Shown here in pieces: positions 7,314 to 7,606 of a DNA stretch of 7,606 nt (positions are counted from its first letter, which is position 1; each line of letters opens with the position of its first letter). Source of the DNA: Thermodesulfobacteriota bacterium (GTDB taxonomy: Bacteria > Desulfobacterota > Desulfobacteria > Desulfobacterales > RPRI01); the NCBI GenBank assembly GCA_030836965.1, contig JAUPLM010000137.1:1-7606 (forward strand). The letters are read 5' to 3'. A program made the translations under genes and the position numbers. The notes under the pieces are model-generated. The model searched no databases, had not been told where the DNA came from, and saw nothing but the letters and a program-made list of their open reading frames with translations.

Positions 7314-7336
7314 AGGAAAACACGGTAAATGATCTA

Positions 7337-7606
7337 CTACTTACTGACGGAAAAAAACACTTTGGGCGAAGGTATGAACCGGTTTTGTCCTTTCCCGGCA
7401 AGGGAAACCCCCGCAGCCGTTATATTTAATATGGTAAAATCCATTATCTTGTCATTTTTATGCAGCCGTTTACCTTCCATCAGCGCGATAAATTCAGGTT
7501 GGTTCCCGGCGCCTGTAACCTGTAAAATACCTGTCAGACGCGGGAGCAGCTCTTCAGCGGATTTTTCCGGCCTGTCTTCTGTGGCGGGTTTATACGTCTG
7601 CTGATA
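7337..7606 (-). CDS. C-terminal end of an MshK/PilP/GspC-like protein (5'-partial)
   Basis: A - strand frame is open from the right edge and ends in TAG at 7337-7339, giving 89 residues. The tail LTGILQVTGAGNQPEFIAL, MEGKRLHKNDKIMDFTILNI and TAAGVSLAGKGQNRF has the pattern of the small periplasmic beta domain of PilP, GspC/GspB and MshK: a first strand ending in an x-A-x-hydrophobic unit, an N/E-G-K turn, a K-N-D-K-I step and a closing VSL-x-G hairpin. Such proteins anchor in the inner membrane and contact the secretin N-domains. Being directly upstream of mshL on the same strand matches the usual mshK-mshL order. The visible part is preceded by an acidic, Pro-containing stretch, probably linker. 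The N-terminus and membrane anchor are off the window. Coding status is well supported by composition and context; the family call is moderate. Confidence 0.65.
   Translation of the reverse strand, partial: YQQTYKPATEDRPEKSAEELLPRLTGILQVTGAGNQPEFIALMEGKRLHKNDKIMDFTILNITAAGVSLAGKGQNRFIPSPKVFFSVSK

Noticed and set aside
6851..7429. 192-codon + strand open frame opposite the secretin start
   Set aside because: It is antisense to the secretin signal and N-domain; the translation is Ser/Arg-rich without recognisable motifs, as expected for a shadow frame.
1..7606. CRISPR array, toxin-antitoxin or phage defence system
   Set aside because: No direct repeats with regular spacers and no gene outside the pilus machinery; every substantial frame is explained by the MSHA-type locus.

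Overview
The window is a type IV pilus assembly locus of the MSHA (mannose-sensitive haemagglutinin) type. It comes from a Gram-negative, two-membrane bacterium: it encodes an outer-membrane secretin with a lipoprotein signal, an inner-membrane platform protein, a cytoplasmic extension ATPase and two class III prepilins. Base composition looks close to 50% G+C. Gene content and style would fit Desulfobacterota, Nitrospirota or a related proteobacterial lineage, but the sequence does not settle the taxonomy.

Layout: two convergent gene groups meet near 3943-3952. On the + strand is a tightly coupled operon with overlapping stops and starts: a bitopic TPR protein resembling MshN (open at the left edge), the MshE-type ATPase and the MshG-type platform protein. 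On the - strand, reading from the right edge inward, are the C-terminal end of a small MshK/PilP/GspC-like protein, a 97-nt leader with several small hairpins, the lipoprotein secretin (MshL-type), a 164-179 nt intergenic region with a heptamer repeat, a 190-aa major-pilin-like prepilin, a strong intrinsic terminator, and a 300-aa cysteine-rich prepilin.

How they work together (family knowledge): MshE powers subunit extrusion through the MshG platform. The prepilins, after prepilin peptidase cleavage, form the fibre, which leaves through the MshL secretin. The MshN-like and MshK-like proteins would link the inner-membrane machine to the secretin across the periplasm. No prepilin peptidase, no retraction ATPase and no mshI/J/M homologue lies inside the window; these could lie outside it.

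The points most worth a second look are the divided, convergent arrangement of an msh set that is usually co-directional, the partly eroded c-di-GMP-binding motifs at the N-terminus of the ATPase, the hairpin-rich secretin leader, the terminator between the two pilins, and the unusual large Cys-rich pilin. I see no mobile-element gene, CRISPR array, tRNA or rRNA.
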